Source: Cryptomeria japonica
Lineage: Eukaryota; Streptophyta; Pinopsida; Cupressales; Cupressaceae
Direction: 5' to 3'
DNA length: 60,000 nucleotides
NCBI RefSeq assembly: GCF_030272615.1
Contig: NC_081410.1
Coordinates: 228,444,915 to 228,504,914, forward strand
The notes under the pieces are model-generated. The model saw only the letters and a program-made list of their open reading frames with translations, was not told the DNA's origin and searched no databases. Both the position numbers and the translations under genes were made by a program. Every line of letters starts with the position of its first letter. Within the stretch, counting starts at the first letter, position 1. Below, piece after piece: positions 1-11,725 of the stretch.

Positions 1-190
1 TTAAGGGAAAAATCACGGTGGGAACCTACCCACAATAAGATGATACCTTGCTAGGAGTAAATGAAATATTACAATGGGGAATACACATGCATTTAGACAC
101 ACTACCTAGAGCTCACTACTCAAACGCAATAAAAACGCGGGCTACAACCCTGAGGAAGACTCATTGTCTTACAAAAAGATTCAGATTACA
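1..190 (-). repeat. LTR-like (U5-type) remnant, minus strand
   Basis: Read on the minus strand, the first ~30 bases contain a 'CCCACCGTGATTTTTCCC' block. It matches the 'CCCACYGTGGTTTTTMCC' block in the LTRs of element B (near 27225 and 55922), a motif common near the end of plant copia LTRs. Upstream on that strand is a Gly/Pro-poor, T-rich leader, with no coding frame. The element it belonged to extends off the window or is lost, so both limits are guesses. Confidence 0.33.
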
Positions 191-1139
191 TCTGGAGAAT
201 CATGAACTGGTAGAATAGCATCTCTTCATGCCTAGTTACAGTTTCAGTTAAGCACATATATTTCTCTACAACACTTCTTCACACTTCTTCTTTGCTACCT
301 AAAGATTAAAGCATTATTCACTCATTACACACTCTTCGATCTCACAGATACAATGCAAACACACCTGCAACAAGAAATTACATCAATTTATACATATCAT
401 CAACCTATATTTCAAGGTTGACTCAACCCATAACACAAATTACAAGATATGACCACACATGCTACAACAACACATGCAGACCAAAACAATGTCAGCTAAG
501 ACATAGTCTGGACCCAAATCAACTCCTCAAACATAAAACATCGCCAAGAATTACACCATGAACATCTGTAACATTTTATAGTCATCATGAATGTTGCATA
601 GCACGAAGAATGTCACCAAATCAAGAAAATGATCAATAACGCATACAACGATCAATGCAAACCAACAACACGAATAAAACATGATCTAGAAACATCCATA
701 AGAAACGTGAATTACCACAACAACAACCGCAACATCACAACTTACTAGAATCTTCATCACAATTATATCGAGCCTTAAGAACACTCACTAAACTATGTCA
801 AACTAAAAAATTCACTTGCGGACCTCCAAATCAAGAACCATCTGAATTGAGGATAGACATGGACGTCCCAAACACTCTGCCAAATCCGCCAAACAAGGTA
901 TTGCAATTCTGGAGCAATACAGAGCAAAAACCATAACACTAATCAACATTGAACAACTGAAAACCAACCTGAATACTAGATCACACAACTCAATCAAATC
1001 ATCATGCGGACCGCCAAAACTTTATCTGAATCAACTAGAGATACTTATCTCAAAACCCTTTAATCCGCAACATCTCATCTGCAACAGACTGGCCAAACCA
1101 ACTCACTTATTCTGACTGCAACACTGGAACACGTAGAGG
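191..1139. other. No gene recognised
   Basis: AT-rich sequence rich in 'aacaaca/acaacat' runs. Short open frames here have no family resemblance. It may be further decayed retroelement sequence, but nothing supports a specific assignment. Confidence 0.5.
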
Positions 1140-1640
1140 AATATGTTGACATCAATAAAAAAATATTGTTCTGACAAACTTCTCAACAATATCCAATAAG
1201 AGTTTGTGGAAAACCACGAACACCTCTTTAGGGGTCTTTTCTTCCTCCTTGAAGAACTTATTGTTCCTTTCTTTCCAAAGGCACTAACCTAGGTGAGAAG
1301 GGATTAGCTTCCAAAGATCCTTGATAAGGGGGTGTTGGGAATGGCTAATCTAGTCATCAACAAGGGGAGGTAGGGCATAAGAGCAATGAAGAAGGATGTG
1401 AGGTATAGTTTCTTTATTTTGCTTATAAAGACACACTTATTAGGGAATTGGAAACCTCGTTTAATGAGGGTATCCTGGGTTAGTATTTTATTGTGCACAA
1501 CAGTCCACCAAAAGAAATTAAACTTAGGGAGGAATTGAGGATTCCAAACTTTCTTGGAAAAACCACTATTGTTGTCATCCTTCAAAAGGATCTCAATTAT
1601 TGTTAAATGAAATGGGTTCTTTAGGTTTTATTGGAAACAT
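1140..1640 (-). pseudogene. LINE reverse transcriptase C-terminal fragment (zf-RVT region)
   Basis: The minus strand encodes a zinc-binding reverse-transcriptase tail (zf-RVT) typical of plant LINE-1 ORF2 proteins. Visible are the 'WNPQFLPKFNFFWWTVVHNK' block, 'ILTQDTLIKRGF', 'PNKC' and, after a frameshift near 1430, a His/Cys stretch reading 'HILLHC'. Still further downstream comes 'LWKERNNKFF', matching the usual LINE C-terminus. No endonuclease or polymerase core is present, so this is a 5'-truncated or broken copy of about 500 bp. Several frameshifts and stops make function impossible. Confidence 0.6.
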
Positions 1641-4559
1641 ATCTAATATTTTATTTAAGCATACAAAGTTAAAAACCAATATTAACAAGTTTTATAATAA
1701 AAAGTAGTTTTAGTATGTATGATTTAATAAATTGTATTCATAAAAGTGTATATAAACACAAAATTATAAAATATTAAGTATACATCATTATATTAGGTAA
1801 GGGGTGATAGAAGATCATCAAAGCTCAAAATTATTCATGGAGTGTTTTTATCTTAGCATATCTAGAGTCATTTATCTATCTTGCAATGCTAGTTGGTCAC
1901 ACATAATAAAGGATATTGAAATCAAAATGTCTATGCAACACCTACAATGCACCTTTGACTGTATTTATTACTTAATTTAAAATTTAAAACATCGTTGTAT
2001 TATCATTTTAAATTTATTAATAAATAAGGTCAAAGTGTACACATCCTAGGTGCTACATAGACGTTGTTGACTGAAACACCCTAGCTTAAATTTTTCTTCT
2101 TTTATATTAAAATAATTTATAATTAGAATCAACCAATAGAAACTACTAATGCCCATTGCATTATATTTTAGAAAGTAAAGCTAGTTTTTTAGGACTATCA
2201 GGTGACATGTTACTTTATAGGTTATTTGATAACCTTCCTTTTTGCATTTACTATATATATGTGTATATGAGACAAGTACATATTTTTGTATTTTTTCACT
2301 TGTTTGTTTTGTACTCACTTTGATCTTGTCAATAAGTGTGTTGTTTTGGTGCTTACTTTAATAAATTTAATGCACAAGTTGCTTAACCCAACCTCTTCCT
2401 TAATCTTTTACCTAATTCAACCTTTGTAGTTTGGACTTGTCTTGTTTCTTATTTATTTCTCCACCATGGTTGCAATTATAGATGTGATTATATCCCCTAA
2501 GATATAATATAGGCATGATTTTGTTTGCCTTTTCAAATCCTTATTTTTCATTTCCTTGAGTCAACTCCCACCCAAAATTGGATTGTTGTCCATCATCTTG
2601 TACAATATATTTCAAATTAGACCCTAGGATTGCATACTTCAAGCTAAGTCATATGGCTATTCAATTTTTTTAATAAGCATCCATTCAAATCATAAAGAGC
2701 ATTCTAGAGAATACAATGTAAGAGTTGGTATAGAATATTCTATACCATACAAGATTTGACAATGGAGGTAGTCATCCAAGATCTAAGAGCTTCAATAAAA
2801 TCATCAAAGAAATCAAATATATTCTCGTTCTTTTCCTTTAGGTAAAGATACTAGTAAAAAAAATTATAGTATTATTTTAATGTTTGGAATGTATAAGCAT
2901 GGTCAAATGTATCATGTGTTCCCAAGTATGACTTTCTTTATCCTCCTTTTGTGTCTATCATCATTCGGTGATGTGTATTCCTCTTTGGATGGTGTTGTTG
3001 TAAATTTGCAAGCGTGCTTCTCTGGGTCAATAGCTGTGATTAATTTTTCTCCTCTTTTACACCTCTATTTTATATATAAGAGATTCAGTTGTAATCTAGT
3101 TTCTTGTTAGGGCATCTCATATTTTAAGAAAACTATTTACACCAATTTTGCACCTATTTGTCTTGTATAAATTATAAAATGGTAGTTGCATGTTATTATT
3201 TTGGTGAAGAAATTAATAAAATTTTGAAGTCAAGAATCTTGTCTTGTGCAAAGTTCTTCTTCTAAGATTGGATGTTGAAATAAGGAGAATGACATACATA
3301 TGACCTCTCCTTGGGGTGGCCTATTGTTGTGTTGTTTAAATAATTGACTGGGAAATTCTTATGAAATATACATTTGTGTTCCTTGATAAAACTGTTATTG
3401 TGTATTACGATATTCCTTTAATAGTGTTCCAAAATCTGGAATTTCTAAGAAATGCATTGTGTCATCAAAGCCCTTTCTACTTGTGCAAGTTCTTTTACAT
3501 TTTCACTTTGTGATATGATTTTTTTAGTTGGGAATAAAATTGAAGCATACTCTAGTGTTATCACCTATGTTAGCCTTCAACCTTCTATGATATGGCCTCT
3601 CTTATAAACTTGGAAGGAAAAATATATGCAAGCCAAAGGAAAGGCTTTGTTTCTCATCACATATCTCGACTTAAATGGGAAAGACATATTTTGAACAAGA
3701 GGTAGTATGAGAAAATGGCTAATTTTTACACTGTTGATTCATCTTATGTTGATTTTAAAATCTAGCTCCTTTGTTCATGATTTCCCTAAGTAGAAATATA
3801 ATGTCATAATTCTAATCAAATGTCAATCACATAGAGTAACTTTTAATGGGTTTCACTCAACCTACCTCATATTTCCTAATTTTATTTAGCTCCATCCTAC
3901 ATAAGTTGAGCTCCTTAAATTCTAGGATTTAGTGTTATAGGTCTTTTGTTGTCCAACAAGTTATATATATGTTGCATGACATGTCTAGCCAAAAGTGGGT
4001 CCTCCTAATTATTCTCTTCCCTGTCCAAATGTTTGTCATTAGTTGTTTTGAACCGTGCACATTATAAGATTTTGCATCTAATATGATAGCTAGGATCATA
4101 AAAATATTACTAGTAACACCCAAACTTAAATATTTAAGCAAATGTTTACAACAAATTAATTTCATTATTGATGTAATTTTTAGAATTTGAAACCCTAAAT
4201 TTTACACATGTTTTTTCTATATTATTGTAATGTAGTAAATTGCATACCCTACTGTTTCACACTTCATAAACCTCCCCTTAATATTAATAAAATATAATTG
4301 TGCAATTTAACCATTAATTTGATTGATTATGCTTATGTCCAATTAAAAAAGTTTGATTACCAACCCCTTAGTATGATTTTCCTCGAACAAATGGGCTACA
4401 CATAGACATCCAGGTGACATGCTAGCATCCCACAAAAATCAACAACCAAGCAAACCATTGGAGCATTACACCTCCTACATTTGACAGTGTAACATCTCTA
4501 TCATCCTACCCAAGTATTAGAGGTGAATCTGAACCTTCTATATTGAACTTCTAACTTCT
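1641..4559. other. AT-rich intergenic stretch, nothing assignable
   Basis: About 2.9 kb with strong A/T bias and no protein family signature on either strand. Open frames of up to about 76 codons are of the size expected by chance at this composition. No tRNA, rRNA or clear terminal repeats were recognised. Confidence 0.5.
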
Positions 4560-5110
4560 ATTTTGTCTCCAATTTTTATAGCATTCTCTTGCATTCTTTC
4601 TTTTCTCCCTCACACACAATTGCATATTATACTCTCCAAGATCTTACCACCATATTGATATTAGCATTGAAGCTTTGGAGATTTTTCTTCATCTCTTGTG
4701 GCAATCATGTGAAGGAAACTCGATCCCTGAACAATTTATCTTTCTCTATTGGGAGATTGCTAACTTGTATCCTTGGAGCACTAAATTTGGATATATTGCA
4801 TTTTCTTTCATTTCATAGCATATTGTTATCTCTTTTGTCTTTTTAATGTCTTTTATATCTCAATTTGTCTTATTTGTCCATGGAGGTGGAAACACCAAAG
4901 TGAGGGTTTGACTATGGCAATCCCCTAAACAACTGCCCCAACCTTTCTCTTTAGTCTTCTATGTGTAGGTTTGGAGGGAGCTCTTTTTTTAGAATATCTC
5001 ATAATCTTTTTTGATCTTTGGGTGATATTTCTCTTTTTTCTTTCTCATTTTTGTATTTAGTTTCATTTCAATACTTAGTAGTTAATGCATTTCATTTTAT
5101 TGCATTTTAG
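4560..5110 (+). repeat. Possible old LTR relic related to element C
   Basis: The stretch 4886-4980 follows the layout of the element C LTR around 10005-10085: a 'GGGTTTGAC' block, then 'CCCCTAA', a CCAAC/CCCCAACC block, a pyrimidine-rich run, and 'TGTGTAGGTT' followed by a G-rich segment. The order and spacing are conserved while the bases between have drifted. No opposite LTR or internal coding remnant was found nearby, so it would be a solo or truncated LTR. Limits are approximate. Confidence 0.36.
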
Positions 5111-5867
5111 CATTCTCTATCCTCAAAACTCGTACAAAGTCAATGTAGTATTTTCTCATGATAGTCTCATTTTCTGAGATATAGGATGACATCATGCCAC
5201 ACAAATGTACAAGACAAAGAGCTCATTTGACTACCTAGAAAGTATGTATCATCTGCATGTTCAATTTCTAAATACCTTACAACTTAATTATGTCCCATGT
5301 TAAAGGTATAAATAGAAATGTATAATTCTCCTTGATTAAATTATAATTTCATAATTAATTAGGTAAAATTGAAGGTTGTGATTACCTTTGGTTAAATTGA
5401 GTGGATAGCTAGAATTTGAGCTCTAGAAGGATAGTTACCCTTTTGTAGAAGTTCACTTTTCCCACCGCACAATTACACTTCTCAACATTGAAATTAATTA
5501 TCAACTACAAATGAAGAAATGCACATATACCAGAATAAAAAATCATAACTTGAAGAAAGCCAAAAATGTATTAATGTCAAATGGTCTTGGGTCGATTGAT
5601 GAAATTGAATCATTCCAAAGAGTCCAATTGGGATCAAATCTTATTGAGTGCAAGGCCAGTGATTCTCTAAAGGGATGAGGTTGGGATCATGCCTCAAGTG
5701 TCTTTCACATTAAAATACCCTTTCACATAATAAGTAACCTTTCATTCATGCAACTTTGATGTGTATTCCCAGTACCAAAAATTTCCAAAAATGGTAAAGA
5801 TTTCTTCGAATCCTCTCAACAAAGAAAATTTGTAAATTTATTAAATAATATAAGGTACCAATGTGTT

Positions 5868-7265
5868 CAATAGCATAAGATAACACTTAGGCTTCTCACA
5901 AGTTGATATACACCCATTATATGAACCTTGAAATGACCATAACTAAATTCATCATTATTCAAACTAAAGAAAAAATTTACAATGTGTTCATGTAAATTTT
6001 GGTTACCAATTGAGCTTCTCACAAGTTGATATACACTTATTGTATGAACCTTCAAAATATCATTCTAATTAAATTTATCAAGTTATCTAAGAAAAGATAT
6101 AAAATGGTATCATTGTGTTCATAACAATAGTTAACACTCATTCTTCTCACAAGCTAATACACATACATTCTATGAACCTTCTAATGAGCATAATTAAAAA
6201 GCTAAAAAAGTACTAATGTGTTTAGTTCAATATAGTCCAACTCTTACACTTCTCACAAGCTGGTATAGACACATCATATGAACCTTCAAATTACCATAAT
6301 TAGATTTATCATTACTCATGTAAAGGCAAAAAAGTATAACGTGTTTAGCAATAACACTCAGGATCCTCACAAGATAATATAAACCCATTGTATGAACCTT
6401 CTAATAATGATAATTATAGAGCCAAAATGTATTAATGTGTTTACAATATAGGTAACTAACACTAAGGATTCTCACATGTTGATATACATCATATGAACCT
6501 TCAAAAGACCAAAATTAAATTTATCAGTATTCAAGGAAAGACAAAATAGTACAATATGTTTAGCAATACAAGTTAGTGCTTGGGCTTATCCTCTTAACCT
6601 TCAAATGATTATAATTTAATGTATTATTATTTAAGGAAATCAACAAAAAAAATTCTAAGAATGTCTTCAATATAGGTTAACCCTTAGGCTTCTCACAAGC
6701 TGATACACACCCATCACCTAAACCTTCAAACAAACATTATTAAAAAGCCAAAAAGTACTAATGTTTTCAACAATATAGATTTACTATTAGACTTCTCACA
6801 AGATTTTATACAATTATTGTATGAACCTACCTGCAACCATACCTAAATTTATGGTTACCCAAAGAAAGGCAAAAAAGTCCCACCATGTTCAACAATATAG
6901 GTCAACACTTAGGCTTCTCACAAGTTGATATATAACTATTGTAAGGCCATATAAAGTTATAATATATTAAGTAATATTATATAACACTTAGGATTCTCAC
7001 AAGTTGATACACAACCACTATATGAACCTTCAAAGAACCATAGAAAAAGGCCCAACAAGTACTAACATGTTCAACAATATATGTTGGCACTTAAGCTTCT
7101 CGCAAGTTGATATAACCCCCCTATAGTTTGAGCCTTTAGAAAACCATAATTAAATTTATCATTACTCAAGAAAATCCAAAGATGTACTAATGTATTTAAA
7201 AATATAGATAAACACTTGGGCTTCTAACAAGCCAATGAAAACCCATTTCAAATGACCATAAGTGT
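5868..7265. repeat. Degenerate tandem repeat array, ~13 units of ~80-130 bp
   Basis: A recurring unit carries three anchors in fixed order: 'CTTCTCACAAG' followed by 'TTGATAYACA', then 'TATGAACCTTCAAA', then 'CCATAATTAAATTTATCA' and an A-rich 'GGCAAAAAGTACTAATGTGTTCA' tail. The first anchor occurs near 5892, 6013, 6142, 6250, 6365, 6470, 6585 (decayed), 6689, 6791, 6914, 6992, 7097 and 7220. Unit lengths range from about 78 to 129 bp, mean about 110. Two short minus-strand frames here only echo the repeat. Confidence 0.78.
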
Positions 7266-9352
7266 GAGTTTCATGTGTATTTTTCATAGGCAACACACCT
7301 CAACTAGTCTATAACAAACATGAACTTCATTAAAATTTAATTAAGTAGACAATTTTTTGTTGTCACAATCCAACTCTTTAAGTTGGATAATTTTCAAATA
7401 ATTTTGATACTTAAATCTCTTGCTCACATTTAATTCCTTCACAATGTGGTATCAAACCATGCACTAAAATATATTGATGCCTAGATGAAAAGAAATTTCC
7501 TCATTTCTTGTCTAACTATGATCATCAATAATTCCCAAAATAATATTTTTTGATCCTTAAAAGTGATGAAATTAGTTATTTTCCCTTGAAATAATTTCTT
7601 ACACAACAATCTTGTAGACAATTTGATGAAAGTAAATCAACCACCAATAATTGAATTTTTATATTTATTTTAAAAGAAATCTTAAAGGAGGTGTTTGCAA
7701 GCCCAAAAGAAAATGCTACTTTTTATTGTGGTAGGTAAGACAACATTCCTTCTTATTGATTTCAACTATGTAAGGCATATACCTTGTATAAGGCATGTAC
7801 CTTTTTTCCTCAATTTCTTCTATCAATATTTCCAAGTTCACATGCATTTCATCCATTTGCAATATCGAAGGATCCCTAAAAATAAATAGATGTGAATTAT
7901 TATTTTATTTATTTAATATGGCTACACCCTACCTTCCTTCTATCCCTCCAATCATTAACCGATTTCCTCACTTTTGTTGCTTCATCTAGTATGTCATTTC
8001 CAACATAGTTACTAGATAGTGTCTCTTATGATACATCATCTTGTGGATATAACTCCAATATATGTTGTGCCATTGGAGCTCTAAAACTTGGGTTATAAAG
8101 GACTATCCTATACAAAAATATATCAATAGAAAATGGCATATCCTTTATTAGAGTTTTTGCATAAGTCAATTTTCATGCCTGACCAATAAGGCCAACCATG
8201 CAAGTACAACAAGCGAATTTTGGTTTGACTCCATTATCTCCATTCATGCAAGTAAAATACACACACACACACATATAAATAAAAATAATAGAATTAAAGG
8301 TTACACAATCTCACGTTTGGTCAAACAGATCAAACACCTTCATGTCATGCTCATGATAGGCATAAGTCATAGGTTACAATTTTTCTTTCATCCACCTATC
8401 TTTTCACATCCACTATATATCCAACATATACGTTCCATTTAGTCCACAATTTACATAAATTATTATTCATCCTTCATCTTTCCATCCATTCTATCTCCCT
8501 TGGAAAAATCCTTTAACGTCAAAGTTGTGATGGTACTTTGTTTACATTTTTTAAGAATATTTCTCATTATTTTTATCAATAAATATGTCCAAAAATCAAT
8601 AAGAAAGGGATATTATTCATGGAGAAAACCTAGAGTCCTTCCTCCAAATCTACATTCTCTATCCTTAACCCCCTACATCCATTCAATCTTAAATCCAAAA
8701 AAATATTAAAATAAAAAAAATGAAAGATAAAAAATCATCCAATGATGAAAATCATTCTTCTATGCCTTGAAAAAGTACCATGATTAAGACTTGAAAAATA
8801 AGAATCATGCATAGATCCCCCATCTGCTAGCACCCTACACTTGGGTACAAGTTTCTTCCATCTTATCCACTTCATCCTATCAACCTATCTATTATGTCTT
8901 TGTATCTCTCCATGCTATCTACCCATTTTTATCCCATCATATCCAATCCATCCACCCTGCATTCGATCTTGATAATGATAGGGGCATCATATCCAATAAT
9001 TCTTTAGACAATATGAACCTTAATTTTTCTGCAATTCCTCCCTCTTATCCACTACAATTCATCATGGGTCATAATATTCCCATGTGACATAGTCCTTGGA
9101 GATCCACCCTGAAACTTGTCTAATACCTCCATCTTATCTATTGATGTTATGAAAATTTATTTCCAATGATATTTTCAATACTCATGCTTCCTCCAAGCAC
9201 CCACCCATCTTATCCTAAGGCCTCACTCACTAATTATTTTGTCATATATTTAAGAAAATCTATCCATCCTTTCATCCATGTCTATAGACTTGGCTCATTC
9301 TTATCATCAATTCCAATCTCCCAACCCTAATCAATCAAAACATTCATCACAA
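7266..9352. other. Intergenic, short (CA)n tract only
   Basis: No protein family signature on either strand. The only structured element seen is a short (AC)n run at about 8259-8273. Small open frames at 7695-7989 and 8500-8709 are A/T-driven and overlap each other, so they are not called as genes. Confidence 0.5.
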
Positions 9353-9357
9353 CAATC

Positions 9358-10567
9358 TGTAGTGTCATAAAATTGCGACCCTTGCAATTTTCAACCACAT
9401 TAGGGTCTTCACATTGGTGAATCGAATCCCCAAGCCTGATCGGAGACCCGAGACTTGTTCATTCCCCAAAACTACACTTTTTTTGCACTCTACACTGCCT
9501 AAATCTGCCTCTTGTCCTGAGTTAAGGGCAGGACAGGGGCGTGGTGCCCCTATCCCTGCCCTATCTTGGGGCCCCTTCTTTCAAACTATGCATTGAACTT
9601 TGCACTTAAAGCAAGAAAACGTTCCCTTTGTCAGCCTATGATGAAAAATCAGTCTGTTAACCTTAATTGATGAATATATAAGTTGCATTTGCCCTGCCAT
9701 TTGCATAAGTTGGATAAGGTGAAAATTAGCATAAGTTCAAATACATGACATCACACATTCAGCCATTCAAGAGCATTCAAGCATTCCTTTCAAGCATTGA
9801 GCATTCTCAAGTCTCCCTTCAAGGCTAGGTGTTGCATTCAAGTCAAGGGTTCAACCATTGAAGAGGAGATCTCTTTCATCATTCAATCTTACACAAGAAA
9901 TTCTATCTACATTCCTATTGCATCCTTCCTTGAGGTGAATTACATTTCAGTCTTTCATTTACATTTACTTGCAAGTACTTTCTTTCATCATTTGGTTAAT
10001 TCCAAAACTGGGGTTTGACCTGAAGGCAAACCCCTAATCCCAACCCCTTTTCTTCTCTTTTCTGTGTGTAGGTTGTAGGTGCGGAGCTGTATTTGTAGAT
10101 TTGGACTCCATTTATAGAGGCAGAAAAACCCTTTTCGTTTCACGGATTTTTTGGAGGACCTTGTGCACTTTCAACACGGTCCCAACAACTTTTCCTCAAA
10201 TTCGTAGGGCAGCTTCATCTCGATCCATATTATAACCAAATCCAAGTGCACAACTTCATCCCACGCTTCTATCTCAAGTTATAATCAATTCTTTGCTACT
10301 TTTACACTTGGTCTCAAAACACATAATTCAATCATTTTCCATTCTAAAAGAGGGGTTAGCTTGTCATTTCTACCTCATTATCAATTCATTTAGTATTCAA
10401 TCTCTCTCCCTAGAGATTGGATCTAGTTAATTCCCCCCCCCCCTCTTTTAAATGTAATGTGCGTGAGGTGATTGAAGGGAAATCCGCTATGAAACTTTCA
10501 TCTCTCCTTGGAGGGAAGAAAAGCTTTCCTCTTGATCTCTCCATCATTCACTTTTCCCCACATTACA
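9358..10567 (+). repeat. Element C 5' LTR
   Basis: 1210 bp, TG...CA ended, aligned along most of its length with 15976-17048. A TATA-like box 'ATATATAAG' lies at about 9674-9682, consistent with a U3 promoter. It retains a 142-bp segment (10047-10188) that the 3' copy has lost. A poly-C run occurs at about 10433-10442. Confidence 0.9.
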
Positions 10568-10570
10568 TTT

Positions 10571-10588
10571 TGGTGAACCCGATGTCTT
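10571..10588 (+). promoter_or_regulatory. Element C primer-binding site
   Basis: 'TGGTGAACCCGATG' begins 3 bases after the 5' LTR, the expected place for the tRNA 3'-end complement. It shares its first 12 bases with the site in element D (39882) and is unlike the initiator-Met site of elements B and the chromovirus. The priming tRNA was not assigned. Confidence 0.7.
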
Positions 10589-11725
10589 GCATGCTTTATT
10601 CTGAAATCATTGTAGATTTTTTATTTACAAGTTTAATGTTTCTGCAAACTTAGTGGTTAATTCATTCAAAACCCTAGCTTTTAAAATAGAAATTGAACTT
10701 GTGTTTTGTAAAAATTGCTCGCTATTGTCTTAGATCTGAAAATTGCTTTGTTTGTCAAATTCAATTTCTTCGTTGTCTTGTTCAATTTGCAAATCAAATT
10801 CACAAAATTAAGATGTTAATTGTCAAAACCCTCATTTTCAAAAATCATCTTGAAATTGTGCAAAAATTGAATTTCGATTTAATTTTCAGATTTGTGACTG
10901 TTTTCAGACTTATCCTCTTTCCTAAAAATCAAATTTTCAGTTTCCCTCCTTTTTCAAAATTCAAAATTTCAAAAATTAAGTGGTTACATCCTAAAACCCT
11001 AATTTTCAAATTTAATTGGATTTTGTGTCAATTACAATCAATTTCAATCAACTTCAGTTTTCTAAACATTTTTCAAGGTGTCCCTATCCATTAGGTTTGA
11101 CCTTTTTCAAATTTGCAATTCAATTCCTCATTTTTTTCAAAACCCTAATAGGGTCCTATTTTCACATTCAAACCTTAATTTAGTCTATCTAGAGATCGTA
11201 AAATCCACCAATTTTTTGGGGATAGCTTTCAAATCATTGTAACTTTAATCCCTAAAAATTGCAAACAAAGTTGGTCGGATCGTGTCCACTTTCAACACGG
11301 TCCTTGACTTTTTTCCCGAAATTTCGGCAGACTGTTATGACTATATTTAATAGATTAAATCCAAAAGATTAGCTGATTTTGTCAATTTTTTATTCCTCTA
11401 AAATCGAAAATACCTTCAAAATTCAACATTTCAAATTTCAAGAAATTTTTAAAAGTTAAGTGGTTAATTATAATCTGCCCTAATTTTAAAAATTCTGATT
11501 TTGTCAATTTTAAGATTAAGTGGTATCCCCTTGGCCCTAATTTTAAAATTCTAATTTCCTTTAATTTATCATAAAATTATAATGGGAAATTGTGTCATTT
11601 TCTTCTTTCAACAAAGTTCAAATTGTTTAATCATTATTATCTCAAATATTGCATTATTCAATTTTGTAAACTTTGTTCCTATAATTCAAAATTCAAATTC
11701 AAAATTTTAAATTTTCCTCTAGTGC
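10589..11725 (+). other. Element C untranslated leader with internal repeats
   Basis: About 1.1 kb of T/A-rich leader before the gag start. A motif 'AAGTGGTTA' followed 15-30 bases later by 'CCCTAATTTTNAAA' recurs near 10650, 10978, 11458 and, less perfectly, 11518. The segment 11285-11345 (cacttTCAACACGGTCC, then TTTTCCC and AAATT) is a diverged copy of LTR sequence 10163-10235. A 133-codon open frame at 10693-11094 is rich in Phe, Lys and Ile and looks like a by-product of composition. Confidence 0.6.

Noticed and set aside
9797-10653. Open frames at 9797-10018 and 10417-10653, repeated at 16363-16716 and 16898-17107
   Set aside because: They are inside the LTRs of element C and are shared because the LTRs are copies.
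10693-11094. 133-codon frame in the element C leader
   Set aside because: Extremely Phe/Lys/Ile/Asn-rich, made of repeated 'TTTTCAAA' words; fits composition and not a protein.
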